Assembly (NCBI GenBank): GCA_019420905.1 | Contig: JAHZGH010000013.1 | Location: 124,001-188,000 of the forward strand | Length of the DNA: 64,000 nt | Source: Succinivibrionaceae bacterium | GTDB taxonomy: Bacteria; Pseudomonadota; Gammaproteobacteria; Enterobacterales; Succinivibrionaceae | Reading direction: 5' to 3' | Shown here: one piece after another, positions 18,273 through 27,427 of the stretch | Layout of the letters: every line of letters begins with the position of its first letter | Position numbering within the stretch: the stretch's first letter is position 1 | The notes under the pieces: model-generated | The model's database searches: none | What the model was told of the DNA's origin: nothing | The model's input: only the letters and a program-made list of their open reading frames with translations | Position numbers and translations under genes: made by a program

Positions 18273-19355
18273 CTAATTATTTTTGCAAGAAGGCGGCAAC
18301 GAGGCCTGAGGATTTTTGGTAATAAACATGCAATCACCATAACTAAAGAAATGATACTGGGATTGAACTGCATGTTCATAAGCTTTCATAGTCTCATTAT
18401 AGCCGGCAAAAGCACTAACAAGCATAATTAAAGTTGACTCAGGCAGATGAAAATTGGTAATTAACGCATCAATTACATGATACTTATATCCTGGATAAAT
18501 AAAGATAGATGTATCTTTAGCAAATGGGATTATTTCCTCTGCAACGCCTTCTTCTGCTGCTGCCTGTGCGGCGCTCTCTAAGGAGCGTACTGCCGTAGTT
18601 CCTACTGCAATAACACGCTTCCCTGCTTTATGAGTAGCAATGACAGCATCAGCAACTTCCTTAGAAAGATGCACAAATTCACTATGCATATGATGCTCTG
18701 TAATATCATCTTCGCGTACAGGCTGAAAAGTTCCAGCTCCTACATGCAAGGTTACAAAAGCCATATTAACGCCGTATTCTTTTAAATCAGCTAATTGCTT
18801 TTCATCAAAATGTAAGCCGGCAGTAGGAGCTGCAACTGCACCTGGATGCTTTGAATAGACCGTCTGATATCGATCCTTATCTAAAGGCTCATCAGGTCTA
18901 TCAATATATGGGGGCAAAGGTATGTGACCGCAATCGTAAAGGATATCTAAAAGCGAGCTTCCGTCTACAGTCTCAACCATGAACAAATCGCCTTGACGGC
19001 CAGTAACTTTCAGGCTCTTTCCGCCATCTATATTTAATATATTTCCGCTTTTAGGAGCTTTGCTTGCGCGAATATGGGTTAAAGCAGAACTTTGAGAGGT
19101 AATGCGTTCAATTAAAAGCTCAATAGCTCCGCCTGTTTCTTTTTTACCATAAAGCCTAGCCGGGATAACCTTTGTATCATTAAAGACTAAAAGATCACCT
19201 GGATTTAAAAAATTTTTAAGGTCATAAAAGTGTCTATCTAAAATTTCTCCTGATTTGCCATCAAGACATAACATGCGGCATCCAGTGCGCTCAGCACTAG
19301 GATAAGCGGCAATCAAATTTTCAGGTAAATTAAAATTAAAATCACTGCGTAGCAA
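18273..19355 (-). CDS. queA: S-adenosylmethionine:tRNA ribosyltransferase-isomerase QueA
   Basis: QueA transfers the ribosyl group of SAM to preQ1-tRNA to give epoxyqueuosine. The start is placed at TTG 19355 (MLRSDFNFNLPENLIA), which aligns with the E. coli N-terminus and has GAGGA 9 bases upstream. An upstream TTG at 19373 would add six unmatched residues. Conserved segments include NDTKVIPARLYGKK, GAVAAPTAGLHFDE and VTLHVGAGTFQPVR, with ITNFHLPESTL near the end. The 360-residue length fits (E. coli 356). A non-ATG start implies modest translation. Confidence 0.95.
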   Translation of the reverse strand: MLRSDFNFNLPENLIAAYPSAERTGCRMLCLDGKSGEILDRHFYDLKNFLNPGDLLVFNDTKVIPARLYGKKETGGAIELLIERITSQSSALTHIRASKAPKSGNILNIDGGKSLKVTGRQGDLFMVETVDGSSLLDILYDCGHIPLPPYIDRPDEPLDKDRYQTVYSKHPGAVAAPTAGLHFDEKQLADLKEYGVNMAFVTLHVGAGTFQPVREDDITEHHMHSEFVHLSKEVADAVIATHKAGKRVIAVGTTAVRSLESAAQAAAEEGVAEEIIPFAKDTSIFIYPGYKYHVIDALITNFHLPESTLIMLVSAFAGYNETMKAYEHAVQSQYHFFSYGDCMFITKNPQASLPPSCKNN

Positions 19356-19442
19356 TTTAATACATCCTCGCAAAAAACTGCCGCATATTTTAGCATTTTT
19401 TGCAGGATTTTCTCAGTTTTAACATGAAGAGCAAAGCCAAAA

Positions 19443-21032
19443 TCATTTCGGAATTTTAAACAAATCCGAAAAAAGCCTTAGCATTGCTTCCTTTAAATCT
19501 GATACAGAATTGATAACTACACTTTTTTTGACTAATTTTTGAATAAAATCAGATTTTATACCTATGCCGTAGGTCTCAATTCTCTGAGAATCAATATATT
19601 TAAGCGCAGTTTGCGTTTGCAGAATACTGTCAGGAACCCCATCTGTAAGAACAAAAATAATATTACGTCTACACTGCAGATGATTTACGCAGGATGCTGC
19701 ATACCATAGCGCCTGAGCTAAAGGGGTTGAACCTCTAGCAGTCTGATCAAAGCGTCTTGCCACATTAGAGGCTATTTCATTGGCAAATAAAGCCACATCA
19801 AATTCTCCATTTTCTCCTGGGAAAAAGGTTACCATTGTTTTAATTCCGTCAATGCGCTCTAACGCTAAAGCAAGCATTAAAGCTGCCTGGCAAGCCTCTT
19901 CATTGCGATTTTTACCATTAGGATCATCACTAAACAGCATCGAACCTGAAGCATCTACTAATATATGAATAGATGTTGAATAATCATCATATAAAATTTT
20001 ATCTTTAAAAATACGAGTCTCTCCGGCACGAATATTAGCAGCTCTCTCTACATTGATCTTTACTCCTTTTTGAGTTTGCATACTAAAAGATTCACACCAA
20101 GCTCGAGCTCTTTGCGACAATGTATGCCTTAGTGCAAATGTATCTTGAATAGAATCGATAAATTTTTCTCGCCCATTAGAGCATATTCCTGGAGTAATCA
20201 TCCCCATATCATCTTTAATCGTCATATTTTGAGGAATCATTTCAGACAGAATCTTATCAGCCCCACGTTTAGGCCATAACCTAGACTCATCACGATCAAC
20301 TTCATTCTCTAAAAGATCGAAGATTGATGACTTTGAGGCTAAAGAAAATTTCTCATCTTCTTTTTTAGCTTCTTCTTTATGATGTTCTGCTTCTTGACTC
20401 ATGAGGTTAAAAGCATTCTTTTGTATAAAGCTGTAAATTTCAGCTGCTAATTCGGCAACATCTTCAGAATTTCTTGCTAGCAATATTTTCTTTACCTTTT
20501 TAAAAAATTGATTAAGAAAATGGTGACTGCAGCGTCTGCGCAAAGCTTTAAGTGTCATAAGACATTTATGTCTCTGACTTTTAAAGCCCTGACACTTTAC
20601 ATAAGCAAAATAAAGCATTGCACAAAAAAGAATTCTCAATGTCGAAATTTTTGGCATATCTTTTAAAAACTGTTGCCATAAATCCTCAGATTTAAGCAAA
20701 ATCAACTCTAAATTTTCATAAACACCAATAAATTCCCGACTGATAATTTTTTCAACTCGAGCATCTTCAAGAATATTAAAAATCGCAAAAAGAGAAAAAT
20801 TTTTGTGCATTCTTCGAACACACTTAAAATCTGTATAACGTATGTGAGCGGCTTCATGAGCTAAATAGCCATAAGCTATGCGAGCGCTTAAATTATCATT
20901 AAGATCTAGTCTTGGAATAGTAATGATTGAGCCGTTTGTATAAGCCATAGATCCAAGCATTCTGACCTTGACACCAAAAAGCTTGGCATAATTACTCACA
21001 ATAATAGGCATTGCACTTATAAGATCGTTCAT
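19443..21032 (-). CDS. Predicted metallopeptidase/VWA protein, CobT-like
   Basis: 529 residues from ATG 21032, chosen because AGGAG lies 8 bases upstream. An N-terminal zinc-metallopeptidase-like region has HEAAH at about 59-63 and a possible third ligand in NILEDARVE. After a Lys/Glu-rich middle comes a VWA domain with a full MIDAS: DASGSM at about 360-365, a later Thr in GSTPLAQAL, and Asp in VLTDGVPD. This arrangement is known from CobT-like cobaltochelatase-type and phage/plasmid VWA proteins, which normally pair with a MoxR/CobS AAA ATPase. No such ATPase is next to it, and there are no cobalamin genes. Its substrate is unknown. It is divergent from lapC. Confidence 0.75.
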   Translation of the reverse strand: MNDLISAMPIIVSNYAKLFGVKVRMLGSMAYTNGSIITIPRLDLNDNLSARIAYGYLAHEAAHIRYTDFKCVRRMHKNFSLFAIFNILEDARVEKIISREFIGVYENLELILLKSEDLWQQFLKDMPKISTLRILFCAMLYFAYVKCQGFKSQRHKCLMTLKALRRRCSHHFLNQFFKKVKKILLARNSEDVAELAAEIYSFIQKNAFNLMSQEAEHHKEEAKKEDEKFSLASKSSIFDLLENEVDRDESRLWPKRGADKILSEMIPQNMTIKDDMGMITPGICSNGREKFIDSIQDTFALRHTLSQRARAWCESFSMQTQKGVKINVERAANIRAGETRIFKDKILYDDYSTSIHILVDASGSMLFSDDPNGKNRNEEACQAALMLALALERIDGIKTMVTFFPGENGEFDVALFANEIASNVARRFDQTARGSTPLAQALWYAASCVNHLQCRRNIIFVLTDGVPDSILQTQTALKYIDSQRIETYGIGIKSDFIQKLVKKSVVINSVSDLKEAMLRLFSDLFKIPK

Positions 21033-21280
21033 CTTCAACTCTCCTATTCTTTACTAAGCTAAATTTTGCCTAATAAAAAAATTTAGCTTAGAGCAAATAA
21101 CGCAAATTCTGCGTTATTTGACCTAATGCAAGACTATTTATATATTGTAAGAATTAAAAATTTAAAACAGATAATTCATTTCATTGAAAATGATATGCTA
21201 ATGCATCTATATATTGCCTTAAATGCATATAATTTTAGCCATGCAATTTTTTTTGCTAAAATGATTCTAAGGTGGGTGGC

Positions 21281-23014
21281 ATGCAACCAAAAATAAAAAT
21301 ATTAAATGTTTTTTCCTATAAAGAACAGGTTTCCCGCAGCAATAGCTGGGGACATCATTTTTTATTTTTAAATATTCTGCTATCTATTTTAATTGGCAGT
21401 GTTTATGTTTATGCAGCCCCACATACAGACAGCTTTATTTCTTTTATCTACCTAATTATCACCTGGCTAGGTCAAATGAGCTTTTTAGCTTTTTTGATCT
21501 ATCTTATTATTCTCTTTCCTCTATCATTTATAGGCAATTACCATCTATATAAATGGTTATCAATTATCATAGCCATCATAGCGTTCACTCTTTTACTCGT
21601 CGACGCTAAGATGTTCTTATCCGCTCGAGTACATATATCATTCGTTGTTTTAAGTCTGATTTTTGGTGATTTGGATTTTAAAACAGGTCTAAACTATAAC
21701 TTTTTATGGATTGCTGTACCTCTTTTAATTGCCTTTGAAATCTTATTTGATAAGCTATCTACAAGAGAAATTTATAGAAGTAAGCTGCGGCACAATCACT
21801 TCCCGACATTTGTTGCCGTCTTTCTTACCATAGCCTTTATAACCTCGCACAGCATTCATATCTGGGCCGATGCTACTCATCATGAAGACATAAACATCTT
21901 GCGTCCGGTATTTCCTGCACATTACCCTATGACAGCTAAGTCTTTTTTATCTAATCACGGCTGGATAAATACTAATAATAACCATAACAGCAAAACTATA
22001 GATATTGCTCTTAAATATCCTTTAGAACCCATAAATATCGACGAAGAATTGCCTAAACGAAGTGTTGTTGTCGTCTATATAAACGGCATATCTTTCAGTG
22101 ATATAAACGAAAGCATCATGCCTAATATCTATAAGCTCAAAGAAAAATCTCAAAGCTTTGAAAATTATTATCTTCCTTATAATAATCTAGAGGACAATAT
22201 TTTTGCTTTGAGCTATGGTCTTCCTATTCAATATCGCAATGCAGCTCTTTCAAAACGCATAGCTCCGGTAATTGTTGATGAAATGCACCGTCAAGAGTAC
22301 CTAGTACGCTTGATCTCAGACAAACATCTCCTCGATTCTTCAGAATTTAACGGCTTTAGAAATAACAATATTGATATTCTTAATAATGATAATGAAGTAA
22401 TTACTAAAGCTTGCGAATATATAAAAAATATTCATAAAAAACGCCATTTTGCTTTAAGAATAAGTCTCAATAATTTAGTCAGCGATAATCTTTCAGATGA
22501 GGAAAGAGAAAAAAATCTTAAAAATATCGATAATCTATTACCTAGTTTTATACAAACTCTAAAAGAAAATGAAAGATTAGATGATACCTTAATTATTATT
22601 ACTTCTGCTATAGGCAATCCAAAACTTGAAAATAGTGATAATATTTATAATCGTCGAGTTCTGCATGTACCATTACTAATCTGCTGGCCAAATGAAGAGC
22701 TTAATGGAGATAAGGTAGATATGCTCACCTCCGCATTTGATATACCTGCAACTATTGGTCGCAGGGTATTGGGTATCAGCAACCAAAGCGCTACCTACTC
22801 ATTAGGCACTAGCATAAGTGACAGTAGTCAAATTCGCGATTTTTTTGTCACAACCAGTGGAAATAAACTACTTCTTGTCTCTAAAGATGCAGTAACCGTA
22901 TATGATGATAACGGTTCAGCCTTTATTGAAGACGATGACCATCGTTTAAAAATAAGGCCAAATTTAAAAAATCTGATCCGCGCTATGCAAGATCTAAATC
23001 GCTTTAAGGATTAA
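21281..23014 (+). CDS. lapC: LapC/YejM (PbgA)-like inner-membrane sulfatase-fold protein
   Basis: LapC (YejM) is the DUF3413 plus alkaline-phosphatase-superfamily protein that controls LpxC turnover, and so LPS synthesis, through LapB. ATG 21281 is preferred to the in-frame GTG 9 bases earlier. The first 200 residues carry about five hydrophobic helices (the DUF3413 region: FLFLNILLSILIGSVYVYAA and others). Then comes a periplasmic sulfatase-like domain with VVVVYINGISFSDINESIMP. The usual catalytic metal-site residues look poorly conserved, as in YejM. The 578-residue length matches E. coli (586). It is followed after 3 bases by cnoX. Confidence 0.8.
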   Translation: MQPKIKILNVFSYKEQVSRSNSWGHHFLFLNILLSILIGSVYVYAAPHTDSFISFIYLIITWLGQMSFLAFLIYLIILFPLSFIGNYHLYKWLSIIIAIIAFTLLLVDAKMFLSARVHISFVVLSLIFGDLDFKTGLNYNFLWIAVPLLIAFEILFDKLSTREIYRSKLRHNHFPTFVAVFLTIAFITSHSIHIWADATHHEDINILRPVFPAHYPMTAKSFLSNHGWINTNNNHNSKTIDIALKYPLEPINIDEELPKRSVVVVYINGISFSDINESIMPNIYKLKEKSQSFENYYLPYNNLEDNIFALSYGLPIQYRNAALSKRIAPVIVDEMHRQEYLVRLISDKHLLDSSEFNGFRNNNIDILNNDNEVITKACEYIKNIHKKRHFALRISLNNLVSDNLSDEEREKNLKNIDNLLPSFIQTLKENERLDDTLIIITSAIGNPKLENSDNIYNRRVLHVPLLICWPNEELNGDKVDMLTSAFDIPATIGRRVLGISNQSATYSLGTSISDSSQIRDFFVTTSGNKLLLVSKDAVTVYDDNGSAFIEDDDHRLKIRPNLKNLIRAMQDLNRFKD

Positions 23015-23017
23015 AAA

Positions 23018-23854
23018 ATGCTCCTTGATGAAAATAATGTCCAAGATCTATTAGTTAAAGCTTCTGAAAATAAAGCTGTTTTCGTTTACTTCTTTGCTAA
23101 TGCTCCAGAATGCCAGGCTGCAACATCCGCAGTAAAAGCTAATGTACCAGAAAGCAATGACTACATTTCACTAGCTGAAGTTGACGTGACAACTGAGGTA
23201 GGTCAGGCTATAGCCATGCAATTAGGCTTACGTTCAGTTCCAACCTTAGTTGTACTTAAAAAAGCACAGCCTGTTGACGCCTTACAAGGAGATGATATCG
23301 TTGCCAAAATTACAGAACTTACTGCAAAATATCTTCCTTCAAAGGCTGATAACCTCATGCGAGAGGCCTTAGAGGCAGAGGCACAAAATAAACTTGCAGA
23401 AGCTATTATCAAAGCTAATGAAGCATTTACAGAAGCTCCTCAAAGAAATGATCTCAAATTTATTCTCGCAAGATTATGCATTAAGACAAAAGATCTAAAA
23501 CGAGCCCATGAACTTTTAGATAATGCAGGAAGAGAAGAACAATCTTCCCAAGAATATAAAGATCTCATCTCTTCTTTAACCTTAGCTGAACAAGCTGCAG
23601 ATTCACCTCAAATCAGAGATTTGCAGAAGGCTTACGCTGAACACCCTGATGATATGACAATTTTAAATCAATTAGCTGTTTCTTTATCTGAAGGCGGTCG
23701 CTATGAAGAAGCGTTAAATATGCTTTTTGATGTTCTCAAAAAAGATCTCAATAATGCTGAAATAAAAAAGACATTCTTAGATATTTTAAATACCTTAAAC
23801 GGCAATCCGCTGCAGAAAACCTTCCGCCGCAAGCTATATACTCTAATGTATTAA
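23018..23854 (+). CDS. cnoX: CnoX (YbbN)-type thioredoxin-TPR chaperedoxin
   Basis: CnoX proteins pair a thioredoxin fold with C-terminal TPRs, protect proteins from oxidation and hand them to GroEL. This 278-residue product has the thioredoxin fold up to about residue 105, with cis-Pro in LRSVPTLVVL. The active site is APEC, a single Cys instead of CXXC, as expected for chaperedoxins rather than oxidoreductases. TPR helices follow (LAEAIIKANEAFTEAPQRND and GGRYEEALNMLFDVL). It is co-transcribed with lapC and ends at a terminator. Confidence 0.88.
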   Translation: MLLDENNVQDLLVKASENKAVFVYFFANAPECQAATSAVKANVPESNDYISLAEVDVTTEVGQAIAMQLGLRSVPTLVVLKKAQPVDALQGDDIVAKITELTAKYLPSKADNLMREALEAEAQNKLAEAIIKANEAFTEAPQRNDLKFILARLCIKTKDLKRAHELLDNAGREEQSSQEYKDLISSLTLAEQAADSPQIRDLQKAYAEHPDDMTILNQLAVSLSEGGRYEEALNMLFDVLKKDLNNAEIKKTFLDILNTLNGNPLQKTFRRKLYTLMY

Positions 23855-23890
23855 AATATAATTAGCAGATTTTTAATACTGTTCAAAATA

Positions 23891-23918
23891 AAAGGCCAAA
23901 TATTTATTTGGCCTTTTT
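23891..23918. terminator. Bidirectional rho-independent terminator between cnoX and the AI-2E transporter gene
   Basis: An AAAGGCCAAA/TTTGGCCTTT stem followed by TTTTT on the plus strand, with A-rich sequence on the other side, lies between two convergent genes. It should stop transcription from both. Confidence 0.85.
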
Positions 23919-23943
23919 CATGCTTATCTTTCAAAAAATACAG

Positions 23944-25131
23944 CTAATTTTCTTTTTTCTCCTCGGGAAATATATTATCCTGCCCATAATTTCCTAGAGC
24001 TTTTCTTTGTGCATCTTCATCAGCATTAGGCCAATATACAATTAAAGTACTTATAAAGGTCGCCAATGGAATCGAAAAAAATACTCCCCAAAATCCCCAT
24101 AATCCGCCAAAAATCATAATTGCTGCTAAAATTGAAAAAGCATCAAGATTCATAGCCTTAGAAAATAAAAATGGAGTTAAAACATTACTATCTAAAATCT
24201 GAATTACAATATATACCAGCATCAGATACAAAAAAGTTGAGCTAAACCCAAACTGAACTAAACCTATCAGGACAATTGGCAAAGTAATAATGGCTGCACC
24301 AACATAAGGAATTACTACAGATAAACCTACCCCTAAGCCCAGCAAAAAAGAGAAATTTAAATCAAAAACTAAAAAAGCCAAAGTATTCACTATAGTAATT
24401 ACAAAAATATGGATAAGTTTGCCTCGAATATACCCCTCAATTTGAGCATTTATTCGCGGCCAGAATACAGAAATTAGTTCTTGATTATTAGGCAAGACAT
24501 AGGTTCGTAACCTTCTTTGCAATACAGCTTTATTAGCCAACATCAAAAACATAAATATCGGAACAATAACTATATACATAAGCCACGTTGCCGCATTCAT
24601 AACAGAAGGCATAATCTGGGTTTTTATTATCACCGTCAAATTCTTCATTATAGAAGCGCGCGCGTCATTGACTGCTATCTCAATTTCATCTCGAGTAACC
24701 ATGCTACTTAATGGTTCTGGCATTTTTGCTATAAGCTCATAAATATTTGTCGCAATTAACTCATCAATATTTTCCTCAGATACATCAGCACTATCTGCAG
24801 CATTTTGACTAAATTCTTGAACTTTCTGATAAAACTGACTTCCCTGCTGTAAAATTTTTGGTGCGACAAATAACAATAAACCGACACAAAATCCCACAAA
24901 CAAAATCATTACAATGCTTGAAGCACAAAAACGAGAAATTTTAAAACGGCTGATACTCCACCTTACTGCCCAATCTAAACAGTATGATAAGCATAAAGCT
25001 ATGACAATTGGACCGACCAGCCACATAAAATAATAAACAATTAAAAAAGCTCCTAATAACACTAAAGCAAATTCAATTGTCCCTGGCTGAGAAAAATGGC
25101 GCCAATACCAGCGTTTTAATAAAACAAACAT
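23944..25131 (-). CDS. perM: AI-2E family transporter (PerM-like permease)
   Basis: A 395-residue inner-membrane protein of the AI-2 exporter superfamily. There are about three N-terminal helices, then a coiled region rich in Asp/Glu at about 90-165. Another block of helices follows, including FLLGLGVGLSVVIPYVGAAI and IMIFGGLWGFWGVFFSIPLA, both characteristic of the family. In gammaproteobacteria perM often lies near purM, hda and bepA, as here, which supports the name. Whether it exports AI-2 is unknown. Confidence 0.82.
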   Translation of the reverse strand: MFVLLKRWYWRHFSQPGTIEFALVLLGAFLIVYYFMWLVGPIVIALCLSYCLDWAVRWSISRFKISRFCASSIVMILFVGFCVGLLLFVAPKILQQGSQFYQKVQEFSQNAADSADVSEENIDELIATNIYELIAKMPEPLSSMVTRDEIEIAVNDARASIMKNLTVIIKTQIMPSVMNAATWLMYIVIVPIFMFLMLANKAVLQRRLRTYVLPNNQELISVFWPRINAQIEGYIRGKLIHIFVITIVNTLAFLVFDLNFSFLLGLGVGLSVVIPYVGAAIITLPIVLIGLVQFGFSSTFLYLMLVYIVIQILDSNVLTPFLFSKAMNLDAFSILAAIMIFGGLWGFWGVFFSIPLATFISTLIVYWPNADEDAQRKALGNYGQDNIFPEEKKEN

Positions 25132-25259
25132 TTACACTTTTCCAAATTTTTTATTATTAATCTTTATTTATAACTATAATCCTTGCAAAGAAGTATATAC
25201 AAAATTATTCTAATCTTAATTAACAAAAATTTTTTATGTGCACTTAATCAAGGATATAG

Positions 25260-26693
25260 ATGATAATAAAATCTCTTAAAGCTTATCTAGTATCAACTTT
25301 AATACTTATAAGCACTTATACTTGCGCACAAGATTTCAATCTGCCTGATTTTGGTTTTTCAGGTTCTCGAGGCCTTACTATTCAAAGAGAAAAAATGGTA
25401 GGCGAATATTTTATGCGCTTAGCTCGCTCAAATCTAAATATTACCTACGATCCAGTTTTAAATGAATATCTGAACTATGTCGGAAATAAGCTTGTTATGC
25501 AAGCTAACAACGTTAATTTTCCTTTTGAGTTTTTTATTGTCAATAATAGAGAGCTGAATGCATCGGCCTTCTTAGGCGGCAAAGTTCAGGTATATACGGG
25601 ACTATTTCACTACTCTGATACAGAGGATGAATTTGCATCTGTCTTAGCTCACGAAATTTCCCATGTAACTCAACGGCATATTGCCAGATTTATTGAAGAA
25701 CAAATAGATAGACAGCCACTGACAATCGCTTCTATGATAGGAGCTGTAGCTATGTCCATTTTAAATCCTATGGTTGGCATGGCTGCTTTATCGACAACTA
25801 TAGGAGCAAATTCTCAAGCCGATATAAACTTTACCCGCGACAATGAATATGAGGCAGACCGTCTTGGCATAGAATTATTATATAAGGCAGGATATAACCC
25901 ATACGGCATGAGCGATCTTTTTAAAAAACTTATGGCTAAGCAAGGAAATATAAATCCAGCTTTCTCCATGTTAATTGACCATCCGCTTTCAGAAATACGT
26001 ACCTCTGAAGCCATAAATAGAGCTAGAAATTATCCCAAGCGTTCTAACTCAAAAAATCAAGATTTTATGCTTGCCAAAGCGCGAGTTGACGTGCGGTATA
26101 TGAATTACGATCTTAAAGCTCTGCAAGAGCGCTTAAATGTGGAACCTGAAAAAATCAATCGGATTTACAGACTTTACGCTCTAGCTTTAATCTCATATGA
26201 ACTATCTGAATACACCAAAGCTTCAGATTATTTAAAACAATTGAATCTGCCTAATAATATTTTTGTTGTTGATTTAAATACAGATATAGATTTAAAAACA
26301 CATAATTATGAACAAGCTATCAGTCGCTTAAATTTACTATACAAAAAAAGACCTAATAATGAAGCTGTAGTAACAAATTTGGCTAATGCGCTAAATGAAA
26401 GTCACCAAGCTTCAAAAGCTATACCTATATTGACAGATTTTTTACAAAGTAATCCGGACAATTATCTTATAAACAGTCTGCTAACTGATTCTTATAGATT
26501 AACAAATCAAAAATGCCAAGCTTTACAGAGCGGGGCAAAAGTATACGGATTACAATCAAATTATAGTCGTGCCTTAGGAATGTATAGTGAAGCCTTAAAT
26601 GTTTGCTTAGGAAATGAACGAGAAATAATTAGAGCAAAAATGGCAAAACTTAGTGATCAACGAGCCTTTGATGAACAAATTAGCTCGCAATAA
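25260..26693 (+). CDS. bepA: Periplasmic metalloprotease/chaperone BepA (M48 family, TPR)
   Basis: BepA degrades or helps assemble LptD and BAM substrates. A signal peptide (to about residue 23, ending YTCAQ) precedes the M48 domain with the zinc motif HEISHVTQRH and the downstream third ligand in EYEADRLGIELL. A C-terminal TPR region covers about 290-477 (YEQAISRLNLLYKKRPNNEA). The 477-residue length matches E. coli (487). It is divergent from the AI-2E transporter gene and convergent with hda. Confidence 0.93.
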   Translation: MIIKSLKAYLVSTLILISTYTCAQDFNLPDFGFSGSRGLTIQREKMVGEYFMRLARSNLNITYDPVLNEYLNYVGNKLVMQANNVNFPFEFFIVNNRELNASAFLGGKVQVYTGLFHYSDTEDEFASVLAHEISHVTQRHIARFIEEQIDRQPLTIASMIGAVAMSILNPMVGMAALSTTIGANSQADINFTRDNEYEADRLGIELLYKAGYNPYGMSDLFKKLMAKQGNINPAFSMLIDHPLSEIRTSEAINRARNYPKRSNSKNQDFMLAKARVDVRYMNYDLKALQERLNVEPEKINRIYRLYALALISYELSEYTKASDYLKQLNLPNNIFVVDLNTDIDLKTHNYEQAISRLNLLYKKRPNNEAVVTNLANALNESHQASKAIPILTDFLQSNPDNYLINSLLTDSYRLTNQKCQALQSGAKVYGLQSNYSRALGMYSEALNVCLGNEREIIRAKMAKLSDQRAFDEQISSQ

Positions 26694-26708
26694 TATTATA
26701 AAATTTAA

Positions 26709-27416
26709 TTACATTTTCAAAACCTTCTTAACAAAAGGAATTGTTAATTGATGACGCTGAGAAAATTGTGCTCTATCTAAAATATCTAAAAGCTTAACTA
26801 AATTATTCATATCACGATTAAAATGTCTAACAAGGAAAGCTGCTGTTGCATCTGGCATAGAAAAAGCTCTGCCATTGGCTCGCTTTTTTAAAGCTTCTAC
26901 ACATTGATTTTCATCAAGATAATTTAAAGGCAAAGAAACCCCAGAACCTAAACGTGTATTTAAATCAGCTCTTTCATAAGCAATTTTATCGTAAGAACTT
27001 GAAGCGCTCATAATCAGCGTACCAGATCGCTTATCATACCAACGATTAAATAAATCAAATAAAGCTAATTCCCAGTCTCCATCACCTGCTGCTGCATCTG
27101 CATTATCTATAATTATAAATTGAGGCAGTTTAATATTTAAAAGTTGTGGACTTAGCATCATTCCTAAATGCAAATCCAAATAAAAACACTGCAAAGCAGG
27201 ATTTCTAAGACTACGGTAAAGTGCATTTAAAAGATGAGTTTTACCGCAGCCATGAGGTCCAAACAAATAATAAAATTCATGTATATTTTGTTCTAAAGCC
27301 TGTTTGAGCACTCTTACCGCAGCTTCATTAGCACCGGCAACATAAGTATTGAAATCTCCCCTATCAAAGAGCTGAAAAGGCAGCGTTTCTTGGTAAGGCT
27401 CTTGAATATCGCTCAC
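26709..27416 (-). CDS. hda: DnaA regulatory inactivator Hda
   Basis: Hda binds the sliding clamp and stimulates DnaA-ATP hydrolysis to prevent over-initiation. The 235-residue AAA+ protein has a clamp-binding peptide near the N-terminus (QETLPFQLF), Walker A in GPHGCGKTHLL and Walker B in FIIIDNADA. The C-terminal QLTIPFVKKVLKM matches the family. E. coli Hda has a degenerate P-loop, whereas this one has the canonical GKT. It is 11 bases downstream of the DUF2066 gene. Confidence 0.93.
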   Translation of the reverse strand: MSDIQEPYQETLPFQLFDRGDFNTYVAGANEAAVRVLKQALEQNIHEFYYLFGPHGCGKTHLLNALYRSLRNPALQCFYLDLHLGMMLSPQLLNIKLPQFIIIDNADAAAGDGDWELALFDLFNRWYDKRSGTLIMSASSSYDKIAYERADLNTRLGSGVSLPLNYLDENQCVEALKKRANGRAFSMPDATAAFLVRHFNRDMNNLVKLLDILDRAQFSQRHQLTIPFVKKVLKM

Positions 27417-27427
27417 AGGTTCTCCTT

